This document shows positions 34,048-46,433 of a stretch of DNA of 64,000 bases, in pieces. The stretch spans positions 10,734,872 through 10,798,871 of the forward strand of contig NC_079485.1 of assembly GCF_026230105.1 (NCBI RefSeq), given 5' to 3'. The notes under the pieces were generated by a model that was given only the letters and a program-made list of their open reading frames with translations, was not told the origin of the DNA and ran no database searches. Position numbers and translations under genes: made by a program. The number at the start of each line of letters is the position of its first letter. Positions within the stretch are counted from its first letter, which is position 1. The stretch comes from Diorhabda sublineata. Its lineage: Eukaryota > Arthropoda > Insecta > Coleoptera > Chrysomelidae.

Positions 34048-37020
34048 TTTGTTTGTAAGATAATCCATCTTTGTGTCGAGTCATTGTCCTAGCACAAGTG
34101 AACTTTTGACATGATTAAATCGAAATAATATGTTTTCATAATATTTTCCTTTAACTTTTCCTCACTTTTGATGAAGCTCAGTATAGATTTTGAATTGTGG
34201 ATCTCGACAAAACAACTTTATTGGCTGAAAAAGCTTGGCTCCTTTTGGCGCCTATTCAACTTGAGAAGTCGACGATTTTAACTGCTGTGTGGTTCCAAAA
34301 ATTGACCACTATTGTGTTTGTGGCCGATTTTCAGCAAATGCGGCACCTTTCTGGAGGAAAGCTCACCATGTGACAAACCGAAGGCTTCCACAATATCTAC
34401 GCTTCTGATGTAGATTCCTCACCTAGGTGCTGTAACATTTTTTACCATTTATCCTGGGAATTCTAAATTCCTATAGTATTTATCGACTCTAGTTTTTGTT
34501 TCCTTCAATTTCCTTTATTTTTAGATAAATCGAAATCGAGCTGTAAAATCACTGAGATCCTTGAATGATACGCAGATGAAAATATAATACAGTACTAATA
34601 TAAAGAAATGCTCGTTTAATCCTTCCTGTATGAAACCATTGATTTTTCTCTGTGCTCTAGAAACGTAGAAGTTTATTTGTCTGGCAATTTTTTCAAGGTT
34701 AAATCTGCAGTTAAAATAAAGTTTTCCCTTAATTGCATATTTCTGTTATGCTCCATAGTTGCAGTCATATGAAGTACAGTAAATGGACGCTTCTCGGGGA
34801 CTACGTTATAGCACGCTACATAGGCGGGTGTGTGGAATTTCGAGCATTTGAATTAGAAATCTAAAAAGTTGAAAAACATGAAAAAAATGACGTAGCCAAG
34901 TCATAGAAAAATAGAAAAAGTTTATTAATTGTTAAGAAATGAATTTACGTGAGTAAATACTTGAACCAATTTTATTGGATATTATTATCGCTACAAAGAA
35001 AAGTTAATCAGTCAAAAAATCAATTCAATAATGCTTCGTTGCATAGTTACTATCTATTTTTTTTGTATAATTACCAAACTGACTACTACTCATACGACGA
35101 ATTTTTTCAAATTAAAGTGTTCTATAATCCGGGAGTAAGGGAGTTACAATACTGTGATATCAATTGAAGGGGTATTATGTGTAATTAAATTATAAATTTA
35201 CAATATATCTTTTTGTTACAGTTGAACAGGAAAATATTTTAATGCGTACATATTCAACAAAATGACAGTATTAGTATTTAGTTCGTAATCTATTTTTATA
35301 ATATTGTATTTATTCTTTTATGCTAGTTAGCTATCACGACTCCCTTTTGAAATGTGCCATCTATGCTTTTATGATTTTCATGGACACTCTAGTACTTGCA
35401 AGGATATAATATAAGTAATACAGTTATGACCTTCGGTTGCACATGGGAGCCATTTAGAGCAAATCTAATGTTGTTTTGCGAGTAAACATGTACAATATGC
35501 ATTTAAAATCGTTTCATTCAGAAGCATGTTGATATTATGAAGTATCTGAGAACGAGGTCAAGCTACAATATTTGCTTTTAACCTTCAGAAGTAAAACAAA
35601 GGGTTTTTATGGGAATAAGTATTGAGCGTATATTTTCTTAAAACCGTTCTTGTATCAACAATAATATTCCTATTATATACTAACGAACATTTTGGTGAAG
35701 CAGTTTGCAATTAATCAATTTTGAATTGTTCATATATTTTTGGATTGCAACTGTTTTGTACAGTTTTTGAAAATTGTATAAAATTTGGTGAACATCTGAT
35801 TATGGACTCAATGGTATGGTTTTCATTTTACTCTCTTTTTTCCCCTATTTCTATCAAGAAAAGTTCTGAAAGCGAAAATTCTACCATCGAAAAAATTAAA
35901 ATTGGACATTGATCTGCGTAGATTTAGTTTGTCTAGGCGATGTGTTGCGCATATAAAAATTTTTCATGACACTCTCATAAAATATTGCATGAATACATTT
36001 TGAGTTGAAGTTCTTTCAATAAATAATAGCTTCAATACAAGTTTAATCGTTACATGTTCTAATGATTGAACTGATACTGAATCATCAGAAAAGTTTGTTC
36101 ATTTATTTCGGAGTTACCGTTATCACTTTATAGAATGAATTGTTATGAGAATGTTCCACTTGATTGTCATCAAAACAGAAAGGTCCGTGGATGTAGAAAG
36201 TTATAGGTGGAACGCACACCTTGAACGCTGTGTGCTTATGAAATGGCGACTTGGTGGATGCCACCGGGATTTATGTTCGGTGTTTTAACCTAGCGTTGGT
36301 GATTTATGGTATTAATCACGAAGTATAGATATAAGGAGTGTGAACGTAATGTTAAACTAGTGGTCACAATATAGGGGACAGATTTTTTTGCCGGTAGAGT
36401 GCGCCATTTTTCAAGAAGCATTCAAGTTCTTACGTGGGAAGTCTTGTTGCTATTGACACCTCTCTGAAAAAAAAATATTCCAGGAAACTAAATAGATAAC
36501 ATATTTCTAAAAATTACCAAATATTGCCTATTCTTTTCAGTAATATGATAAACATAATGGATAAAAAAAATAATTAAAAAATTATTGTCAAACATGTTAT
36601 TTATTGAGATAGTATAAGATGCAAAGAAAACATGTTAAATATTCAAAAACCCAATTAAATATTTATATAAAAGTGATAAATAATTTTTATTATTAATATA
36701 ATTGCCCTAATGTGTTTCAAATGATCAGGTGTGTATTCCCCAAGATCTACAAAACCTTTCAATAGTAACGTTTATGTTTTTAAGTTTAAAATATCTGAAA
36801 GGAATAGAAATAGATCAAAGCGTATCCAATTCTAATAAAGTTTATACTACTGGTAAGAGAATGTTAGATATAATATAAAGATGTAAAATATAATTTAAAT
36901 TAGTAGCGGGTTAATTTTTATAGCAACAACATTTACTCATCAAATATTAGTAATGTTTATGTTATTTTTAATAAATTTTTATTAGTAGATGTGTACTGTA
37001 AGTGGTTAAATAACTCCCCA
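34048..37020. other. 3 kb without supported genes
   Basis: AT-rich. A GC-richer patch at 36170-36440 is not explained. Frames of 62-72 codons (34949-35167, 35721-35912) show no family signature. Confidence 0.5.
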
Positions 37021-37037
37021 GCAGTAAGTGTTGTATA

Positions 37038-37975
37038 TTAAAGTACCCCTTTTTTATTAATAGTCAAACGTGAGCCTTTGAGTTTGAGAGTGTCAAAAAT
37101 TGCTTTAGGAAACCCAAAAGCGCCATCGAGTTTTTTTATGTATTTCATCAAAGTTTTTTTACATAGTAACCATTCTACGGAATACCGGCGTTGTTTTGCA
37201 GTCTTTGCTTTAGCAGCCAATAAACAATTTTTAACTGCTTCTTGCTGTAAAGTAATCAATTGATGAGATATTCACATTCATATTTATAACGATGTTTGTT
37301 TTAGCATTGATTACCTATAACAAAAGAAAAATTTTATGTTACTATTTAAATAATCATTTCCATTTAAAGTTCTTACCGTTACTATCAAATCTTTATCAAT
37401 TTTAATGAACTAATTCCAGCTTTGAACTTATATAGGATAACGAAATAAAAGTATGTTTTATGACTGTCCAACTCCAATTTTTACGTAGGGGCTGAGCTTC
37501 TAAAATTCTTTCTATTGAATGAAAAGAAAACTTATCAGGCTCATTTATGGCCTGCGAATTGTCATCAGCAATAACGATATTTGTATCCTCAGAAAAATTT
37601 GTGTTTGCAAGATTTACTATTTCAGGCTGTACTGTTTCATTGATAGTTTCTGTCTCAATAGAATTGAAGCTGTAGTCATCGATTATCGTATCGCCATTTA
37701 TATCAGAGAGTTGTAGCATCATTATTTGTTAGTAAGCTACAATTGTTTTCATTGTCGTCATGAGTAACATGTGATTTTCATTCAGCTTTCTTCTTTCTGA
37801 ACTTTTTCATATTCATACACATATACATTGCCATCTTTCAAAATCTCTCTATCAGTTTTAATTACATGCTCTGAATTAAAGTGTAATTCACAAATAAAAC
37901 TGGTAGATTTTAATTCTTGTCCCAGAGCAGAGGTCCATCTATTACGCTATTCAATGTCCTTAAAAAAATTGAATT
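37038..37975 (-). pseudogene. THAP-domain / P-element-like transposase relic
   Basis: The minus strand shows the C-terminal part of a THAP zinc-finger: RWTSALGQELKSTSFICELHF (about 37943-37880), with the invariant Trp, then Cys and His-Phe of the C2CH motif, followed by HVIKTDREILKDGNVYVYEY. After a frame change an acidic, Asn/Glu/Asp-rich linker runs 37722-37402 (106 open codons, ending IERILEAQPLRKNWSWTVIK). A third open piece (37259-37038) reads RYSVEWLLCKKTLMKYIKKL, then GFGFPKAIF-like GAFGFPKAIFDTLKLKGSRL, resembling the helix-turn-helix to catalytic-domain transition of P-element/THAP9 transposases. The first THAP cysteines and the catalytic domain are missing. It is a decayed transposon, or part of an old domesticated gene; the frame breaks favour decay. 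About 140 bp between the second and third pieces is unexplained. Confidence 0.6.
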
Positions 37976-38065
37976 TTTATATTCCACCAGATAAATAAAA
38001 ATACATAAATTTTAAAATTATTTGTTAATTGTTTTAACATTCGCGAGCTAGCGCATGTTTACATG

Positions 38066-38076
38066 TATAATAATAA

Positions 38077-38162
<86 letters not shown>
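38066..38162. repeat. (AAT)n / (ATA)n microsatellite
   Basis: Nearly uninterrupted trinucleotide repeat of about 95 bp, with one imperfection near its left end (TAATAAAATAATAA). Confidence 0.98.
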
Positions 38163-38163
<1 letters not shown>

Positions 38164-41100
38164 GGTACGTCCTGGATACTTGCGCAGCCAGTGGCAGAAA
38201 AGAGAACAATGATTTGGGTTTATTTTTGTGTACATGAATATTATGAAAAACCCGATATCACTCAGACTCCTTATATCTAGACTTCGTGGTATTAATTATT
38301 AATTGAGATCCGAAATGGTTCATAAATTCAAATCCATAGATGCTCATTCCAAAATTCTAAATTAGTCTAGGAATTCTCAATAATACATGGGTAAGACGAG
38401 TAGCATGCATTCACGATTGTATTGTATCATTTGTTCGTAGCAATAAATTAAGCTAAACATTGATATCATAATTAAAAATAATGTCATTCTGAAACTTCAT
38501 ACAATCTTGGAAACTCTATGTAGCGATGTTGAACTAACAAGTACGTAAAGCTATGTTAAATTTTGTGCTATAGCGATCAGTTTATATCATATTTTATAGC
38601 CACGTATAGTATGTTATGAGTAGAAGTTGGTCCATTTCCCAAGTTTACAATGCAGTAATGTTTGTGAATAAAAGCAGTTGAAAGCGTTTACGAACGATAT
38701 TATATTTCGTTTTGAATCATACTTCTCGTAAGCTTGAAACTTCCCAGGAAGCAAATTATGTGTGACCATTAAAATACCTTACAAGGCATAGGAAATTAAT
38801 CACTAGTGGAAAGTATGCTTAAATCCATTTTTTGCTACATATAATATATAGGAAAATGGATTAGTTAAATTTGGTGGTTAAGTTAATTGAAACACATCTC
38901 ACGCGTTTCATAATTTAATGTTAATGGGTTCCTTTTCCTCAACACAGTTTCGATTATTATTATTACTAGTCATTCAGAAAAGTACAGAATTTCAATCAGT
39001 TAAGAACAACTGCCTCACTTCTTGTGGATGGTAAATGGTCACTACTAAATCCACTTTGAACTTTGAACAACTTATTCTATTTAATTTATTCCTTTGATCG
39101 GAGAATTATCGTTTTGTAGTATTCTCTTTGTTACTGGTGAGAGGAGCATAAAATTTTGATAGGGGTTTCGACTATTATCATTATTTGCCGTTACTATGAA
39201 TTTTTTACAGTAGACATTAAATCAGTGGTATGAATGGAAATAACAAAAGCTCTACAATGACACCTTATATTAAAGTATTATAGCTAGACCTCATCATATT
39301 GTTTCACATATTTCTGAGATATAGAGATTTTACGAATAATAGTGTTTTTTCAGAATAATCATATTATTTTAATCTACTACACAATAATATTTCGATAATT
39401 GTATCTGAAAAACAAGAAGAAATGTCTTTTCTTTATGTTTTAAAACGTATTGAATGAGGTATTTTACATTCATCAAAGGAATAAGAAATGAAATTATGAA
39501 TCTAATTAAAATTTGAACTCTAATTCAGTCAAAGTTTGGTTGTCCTTTTAACTGATTGATTATATTTACAGACAAAACATCTCTTCGCGTACAAAAGTAG
39601 AAAACATATTTTACACGAAAGCTTCCGTCTCGCTGTTAAAAATAAATAAACAAAAACAAAGTTTGCATGTGTTACAATAAAAGTGGATGCATGAGGAAGA
39701 AGGAAGGTCTCTAGAGAGAAGTGAAATTTTAAAATTCAAATCAAAAAGCTAAATAACAAGAAAACGAGGTTGGCAAACAAGCATCCATCATGTCATACAA
39801 AACACCCACTTTAAATTCGGAATAAAAACAATTTCGGCCAAACATATTTAAAAGCAATGCCTTCAGCGATGCTGATGTTTTCAGGGCCGGTATTAAGGTT
39901 TCTACTACGAATACAAGAAAGAGATAGTATACAGTGTATTGACTTGAATTGGAATACTATGGAAACATTTATTAACAAACAATTTCGATAAAAATTTATT
40001 TTCCGCGTGGCTTAAAATTCAAAATAGTTTCGAGATGGCCTTTTACATTGAAGGTTTCTCCAATGTTATAAATCGGGTTCAACGAAAAAAATTTGTTTGA
40101 CAATATCAAGTGAGTTTACTTCGCATTCAAATTAGGTATTCTTTACAATTCTCAATAACGATGGAATTGCATGTAATTCAGGAATAGAAGAAGTAATCAA
40201 CTCGAAAATAGAAGTAAATATGAAATATTTGATATAATAATAAATAGTAATAGTAAATCCACACCATAGAAACACAATAATTTTAATCTGCTTAAGCAGC
40301 AGAGCTATCACACAAGCCATAAAGGCTTAAACAGTGTGTTCTTGACTTGTGCTAGAGTGTGAAAAAGGACTACAAGAACGATATTGGCCTTTGGTAGTTT
40401 CAAGTGGGCACGATGCGACAGGGCTATCCAAAGGCATATGTACTCAACGGTCTTTGACCGCCCACAATCTAACTATGTACTATGAATAATATTTTCAAAA
40501 TGGCTAAAAATTGGCTGACGCCAACGATACCGATGTTATGATGGTGTTGCCCATGTATATCTAAAAATAAAATTGGGCAAATAGAATCTACGGTACAGAA
40601 TTTTACAGCAAGGAAAGAAATATTGGCAATTTTTTTAAACGAGATGAACATGTGATATCGATTAAAATGGAAAACGTTAGTCTAGACTGGACAAATTCTA
40701 TTTTATATAATTTTTTAATAGAAAACCAAATAAAATTATGAGTGGTCGTAATAAGAAAAGAGATTACGTTAATAATCAATGAATATTTCATTGTTTCTAT
40801 GTATCATTAATTGAAAATTTATGAATAATCTAGTAAAAGGTATTACAGATTAAGTCTATAACTTTACAGAAAGAACCCTGATACAGGTTTACAGAAAATG
40901 TAATTTCAATATTACACTTTAGAAATAACAATCATATCTAATAGGTTTCAATTAACAATACCATTCCGAAATAAATTTAAAAGTGATACCGATTTGTTTA
41001 GAACCATTGCTAAGAAAAGCCAAAAATGTTAGCTTGAATTAGGTGCCCACATCATTTTCAGTAAATATATGTACAGGAGCACAGTGAGTGCTTTTTAAAT

Positions 41101-42811
41101 CATATACAATTTAGGAAAAGATGGACTGTCGAACGAAATACCACACTGTATTAAAATTTAGAAATTACCGACTATATTGAAGTTTGATATGCGCTACCAT
41201 ATTATCCAGATTCGCTTTAAAAATCAGTTATCAATTCACGCAGTTGATAGATGACTTCTTGATACGTTCTAAATGATGCATTAATAATGCATTGAAGGAA
41301 TAAATGTGCGTATTGGAAAGAATATCGGCGCTGTGAACGTTTGGGAGAACGTTCAATTTATCCACTTGTCGTCGGTCGTAGAAATTTAGGCTTTGTCAAT
41401 TCAATACGTTGAAAATGTTGAGCTAGTATATTGGCCTATGGTTATATAAGATCCAGCTGCTGCTGGAATTAAACCAGTTTGTTAATGTGCAAAAGTGTCT
41501 TAATGAAGAGGAACAAATCTACAATCGATTATACAGACTTCATAACATCTAATAAAATGTATTATTTGGTACAGTTTACCATGTTCACGAACTGAACTCT
41601 TATAAATCTTTTAAAAGCCTATCCTGAGATTTACATCTAGGAGTTGGAATGATTGACAAGGGGTTGATGCGGACTTCTGCATCCATGCAATATTCGAATG
41701 TGAGGTAGAGAGACGTAACATGCCTATGAATCAATATGTGGATACACACAACGGATAGGGTGAACGCCAACTGTCACAAAACTGATTTAAAAGCATTCAC
41801 AATTCAGATTACACAATTCTTTTTTATGTTGAGAATTCGACGGATAAAAACTGAAGAAAATTATCAAAAATATATTTTAAATTGATAATTTCCGGATCTG
41901 TGATTAACTAATACTTATAGAAGCATGAAATTTCTCCAAAAGAAGCGTGATTAGTACAATTATCAAGATCATTAGAGCACCCCACATTAACTGTCATTTT
42001 TATTTAATCATGCGAAGTTTGAAAATGTTATTTAATTTGACTATAGTGAAAATAGATACTCGAAGTAGTAAGTTAAGTTTTGAATAAAGTCGACCGGGGC
42101 CATATTCAAGATTTTTGCTTTCAGAATTATAGCCTCATGAAATTAAAAATTCTACCAAGCGATTTCTAATTTCAGCCTTCATTTTTCGTATTAATATTTT
42201 CTCCACTTTAGCTATGCTGCATTGACTCAAAGACAAATGCTACTGCTTGTCAAAACCGTTCGCTAAGTCGGCAAAATTTGCCTACTTCAAATCTATTCAT
42301 TTAGTTTGTAAGCCACTCAATTCTTCCAATGGCCTAATTTCATTTACGTCTGCGAAAATTGAAATCATATATTGCTGCTAAATATTCATGTTCTTCAACG
42401 AAATCAAACGAGCTTTTACCGGAATTTTACAACTCGCATCTGAAGCAAATCCTTCACTATTTTGATCGGTTTTAAATACACTGCACCACTCACATTTTTT
42501 ATGAGTGACAAACTTTCAGTTCAATGTTACATTTTTAGTGTGTCATCGCCAAAAATCATCTGCTATTTATAAATAAACTTGAACAAATTTGGCGCTGTGT
42601 ATAAACTAATTAAAAATATAATATAATAAATATTTCTAAAAAATAACATGCCTTGGACTATATAACTAGCTAGGGATCGGTCATATATACATGTTTTCAT
42701 AGTATAATTTTTATTTTCGGTAGTGGAATGATAACATCATCATTTAATACCAAGGTAGGTCTGGAACGGCATCAGTAATCCTGCCGGTTGTCAAGCTAGC
42801 TCAGTAATTTG
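38163..42811. other. 4.6 kb without supported genes
   Basis: No recognised gene, element or tandem repeat. Frames of about 60 codons (40132-40320, 40469-40651, 40603-40791) have the composition of translated AT-rich DNA. Confidence 0.5.
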
Positions 42812-43057
42812 GTTTTGAATGCAAAAAAAGTTCGACCTGATGCAATTAATCGGTAGTTTGTTGAAATTCATGGTAAATATTCGATGGATGATAAAAATGC
42901 GAAAAGGATAGACAAATGCTTAAGAAAGTTCTGGATAACTTAGTGTAATGATCGAAGATTTGAGAAAAAGGCTGAAGAGGTAATTCGCAGCATTAGACTT
43001 TCATCCATTCCGAATCCTAAGGAATTTATTAAAATAAGATCTGGTGCCACAACTTGA
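42812..43057 (+). pseudogene. Coding-like frame with two stops, unrecognised
   Basis: One phase stays readable for 81 codons, interrupted only by TAG at codon 15 and TAG at codon 44 and ended by TGA. It reads VLNAKKVRPDAINR, then FVEIHGKYSMDDKNAKRIDK with CLRKFWIT, then CNDRRFEKKAEEVIRSIRLS and SIPNPKEFIKIRSGATT. The amino-acid mix (charged, with Pro, Asp, Glu and few hydrophobic runs) is unlike the surrounding random frames, so it is probably a decayed exon or transposon protein. I recognise no domain. Both stops are single-base changes away from common sense codons. Confidence 0.4.
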
Positions 43058-46000
43058 CAAATATTTAAATGTTGATGGTGATAATGTTCAAAAGTGGAGA
43101 AATATTGTTTATATTTTTGTATGTAATACAATTTACGTTCATAACTAAATTTTCTCTTACCCCATTACAAAACGGTTCCCACTTAACAATGACCCTCGTA
43201 TTTACTTATTAAAATCAACTTGAAGAATCACCGACTCATTGTTCAGTCGTATGGGTATGAAAATAAATCTCAACATTTGAAAACGATGGGGTATTAAATC
43301 AATGTGCACCAATCCACTCGTAGATCATATAAGAGAAATATAAATGGGTGAGATAGCGAAATGGGGTGAGAAACAACTTGAAAATAACGTGTCGTATCTA
43401 AAGATCTAGCGACAGATTCTTTTAAGACGGCATGCGTACACATTTCGGATTATTTTGATAAATGGAACGTATCTTTGATTTATACTGTAATACCAATATC
43501 TAATCCCGCAGAATAAGTATATCTTTTTCAAAATTATTGTCGTTAATTGGAATAACATTCAAATTGTACATCAACTTATCAGAATCTGTTTTATACGACA
43601 AGTGAACAAGAAATACGGCCAATTATTTTATTGAAAGCATAATAAAAAAGGAACATGACATGAATTAATCTACTTGCAATAGTTCCATTAGCTAGCAATG
43701 TACTTTTTTCAATTCCCGACAGGAAACATTTCTTGAAGGCTTCTTTTGGCATGGTTTTCATATAAAATATCACAAATGATTATCATTTAAGAAATTTTCT
43801 ATTTAAAATCCAGAACTCGCATGGTACTGAATCTGAATATTAAGGGAATGTGGATAGACAGAACATCAAAAGTGACTTGTGATATAAGGCGTTGTCATAG
43901 TCGAGAAGAAAGCCATTGTCCCATTTATCAGATCTCGTTCTTGTTCAATGCTTGTATGGATGAACAAACACCCCAATTTTTACACATTTATTTCTGATTT
44001 CAAGATTGAAGAACGTCCCGATTAACTCAATCTTACTTTAAAATTACTTATATTACTTGTAAACAATCATCAAAGTTACTACCTCATGACCAAAGGCAGA
44101 TTTCAACATCTCACTATAAAAATTTGATCAACATATTTAAACCACATCTCAATTGTTTCCAGATTCACCCTAACTAATTCAAGTAAGATTCGAAAACTAT
44201 TAAATAGAATATAAAAAACGTTGTGGATTAGTTTATTGCTCAAAAGTGCTGCGATATATAATGGGAGAGTACATGGGTTCCGTTTATAGATAAAATATGT
44301 GACTATAATGGACAAATTAAGGATGTTAATATATTTAACCTATAAATAACAAATATGTAAATAATGCTGCTTCCCGCTAGTAGTGACTATCTTATAAATA
44401 TTGTTTCCTCTGAATTCTCATTAACCGGAATGATAGAATCGTATAACAGCAGCATTATTTTATAATGAAACATCCATGAACACTAGCCATAATTGCAACG
44501 ATAAGAAAATGGTCATTTTAAAATGTAGTTGACTATTATTAGTTACAGTCTTCCATAATGCATAAAAATATGTATAGTTATGAAAGTATTCAGAGGTGTA
44601 TTCACAACATGAAGTATTTTACAACTACAAACTTCTGCCTAATGTATTTAAACTGTGTACATCTCTGGATGAAATATTATTCCATGTACCAGAAGTGCAC
44701 TCTATTCTAAAGTCGATCGATACTAAATAATATGATTTTAGCTCGTGATAGAATTATATGAAACGTACATTCTTTTAGATTAATAACTATAATCAATCAC
44801 TCCTATATATTTTCCATTTAAACGAACAGGCATAAAATTTAGTGAAAAATTCAATTTAAACTAGTAAAAACTTAAGTTTTTATCATCCTATTTGTTGAGT
44901 ATAAATAAAAAACATTGGTATGTAGTGTCACTAGTCGCTTTCCTCATTCAATATAGCGAACGATATATTTCATGTCTTAATTTTTCTAGACGACCAATAG
45001 TTACTTAGAAACAATTGGCGAAATGAAAAAACAATAATTTTTATTCTCATGAAGTATTATGTAATTAAAATGTAAAGCGGGGGAAATAATCACGATTTTC
45101 CGGGTTATTTTGTATCATAAACAAACTGAAGTCGTTTTACATTTACAAAGAAAATTGCATGCAAATTAGAAAATATTCTATAAATAAGAATGCGGTGTGA
45201 ACTAAATTTGTAATATAACAACTAAATAATCTAGACAATGATTTTAATTTCATACAGCTTGAAAAAAGTTTGTAAACTTTCATGTCGCTTTTTTGGCTAC
45301 CTGAGCTTTTCCTTGTCCTTCAAGATCGGCACATCACTCTTCGCATAAAAATGAAATAGAGAAACATTTTTTATATGGAACAACTGATTCAAACATTGTA
45401 TTATTGGACCCTAAAAATTATTTGGAGCTCCAATAATAAATCTAATGGTGAAAGAATCAGAAGCATCAGAAGCTCATGTACGGTGGACAGTAGGAGAAAT
45501 TAACGACTCTATTTTTCATCGTTTTACGAATTTTCCTAATGCTTGTTTGATTTTTGCAAAATGTTGCTCCAAAATCTCAATCCAGAGAGAAATGCATGAA
45601 CAATTCGAAATATTATATAAGGATATTCTGAAACTGTAGATTTTTTTAAATTTTATTCGCTTCCAACTGGTCCATAGATATTCAAAATTAAAATTCACGT
45701 AATTTTCATCAACCTGTACCTTAATTAAGTATATAAATAAAAGCTCTCATGGAATCAATATATTAATATAAATCAAATTCAAGCTTCTGCTTTGAATAGG
45801 ATTTAGTTGGGTAAGTCCAGGCCTGCGAATAACCACTACTTACTATCAGTTCACAATAATATTACTGTCATTCGGTCAAATTTTTCATTCTTTGTATTAA
45901 TGGTTGAAAGAACTTGCTTGATTATTGTGATTACATTTTTCTATAATTCTCCAGTAAAGTGATGACCATTAACATTTTTTCCCATCAACTTAATGATTCT

Positions 46001-46373
46001 GCAAAATGCACTTTTAACTTAATAACCAATGTGTAAACGACTGAAAATTGTGGAGATGATGAAAAATTTCTCTTTATCTCCACTGGAATGACTTTTTGTG
46101 ATAAAGGTCATGAGAAAATGTATGTATTTGAAATCATTCGATATATTTACAGTGATTAACTCTGAATAATAGGTGAGATCTGTTTTATTATCTACATGAT
46201 AAAATATATTCAAAGAATAGGTTAAACTGCATATTATGTTGTGGTCATGTGATGTTCCATAAAATATGGCAGTAAATATTCATTTATACAAATTGAGGCT
46301 TATGACACATGACATCAAACTATTCTCATAAACTAAATTATGCATTTCCTTGGAAGTATAGCTCTAAATAACG
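43058..46373. other. 3.3 kb without supported genes
   Basis: No recognised element. The 64-codon plus-strand frame at 45445-45639 (begins MVKESEASEAHVRW) has a more protein-like composition than most but no family match and no clear splice or promoter context. Confidence 0.45.
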
Positions 46374-46433
46374 TAGAAGTCGGTGCACCAAACTCTCTCT
46401 ACCTAGAAGTCGGTGCATCCAACTCTCTTTCCA
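46374..46433 (+). repeat. Tandem duplication of a 30-bp unit, two copies
   Basis: Copies 46374-46403 and 46404-46433 both begin TAGAAGTCGGTGCA and differ at three positions. It is an isolated two-copy tandem repeat in otherwise unremarkable sequence. Confidence 0.9.

Noticed and set aside
37038..37263. Plus-strand 61-codon frame opposite the THAP/P-like piece
   Set aside because: The minus strand has the recognisable protein; the plus frame is its antisense.
38079..38162. Trinucleotide array as a possible coding Asn/Ile/Leu run or CRISPR-like array
   Set aside because: It is a pure (AAT)n microsatellite with no spacers and no surrounding reading frame.
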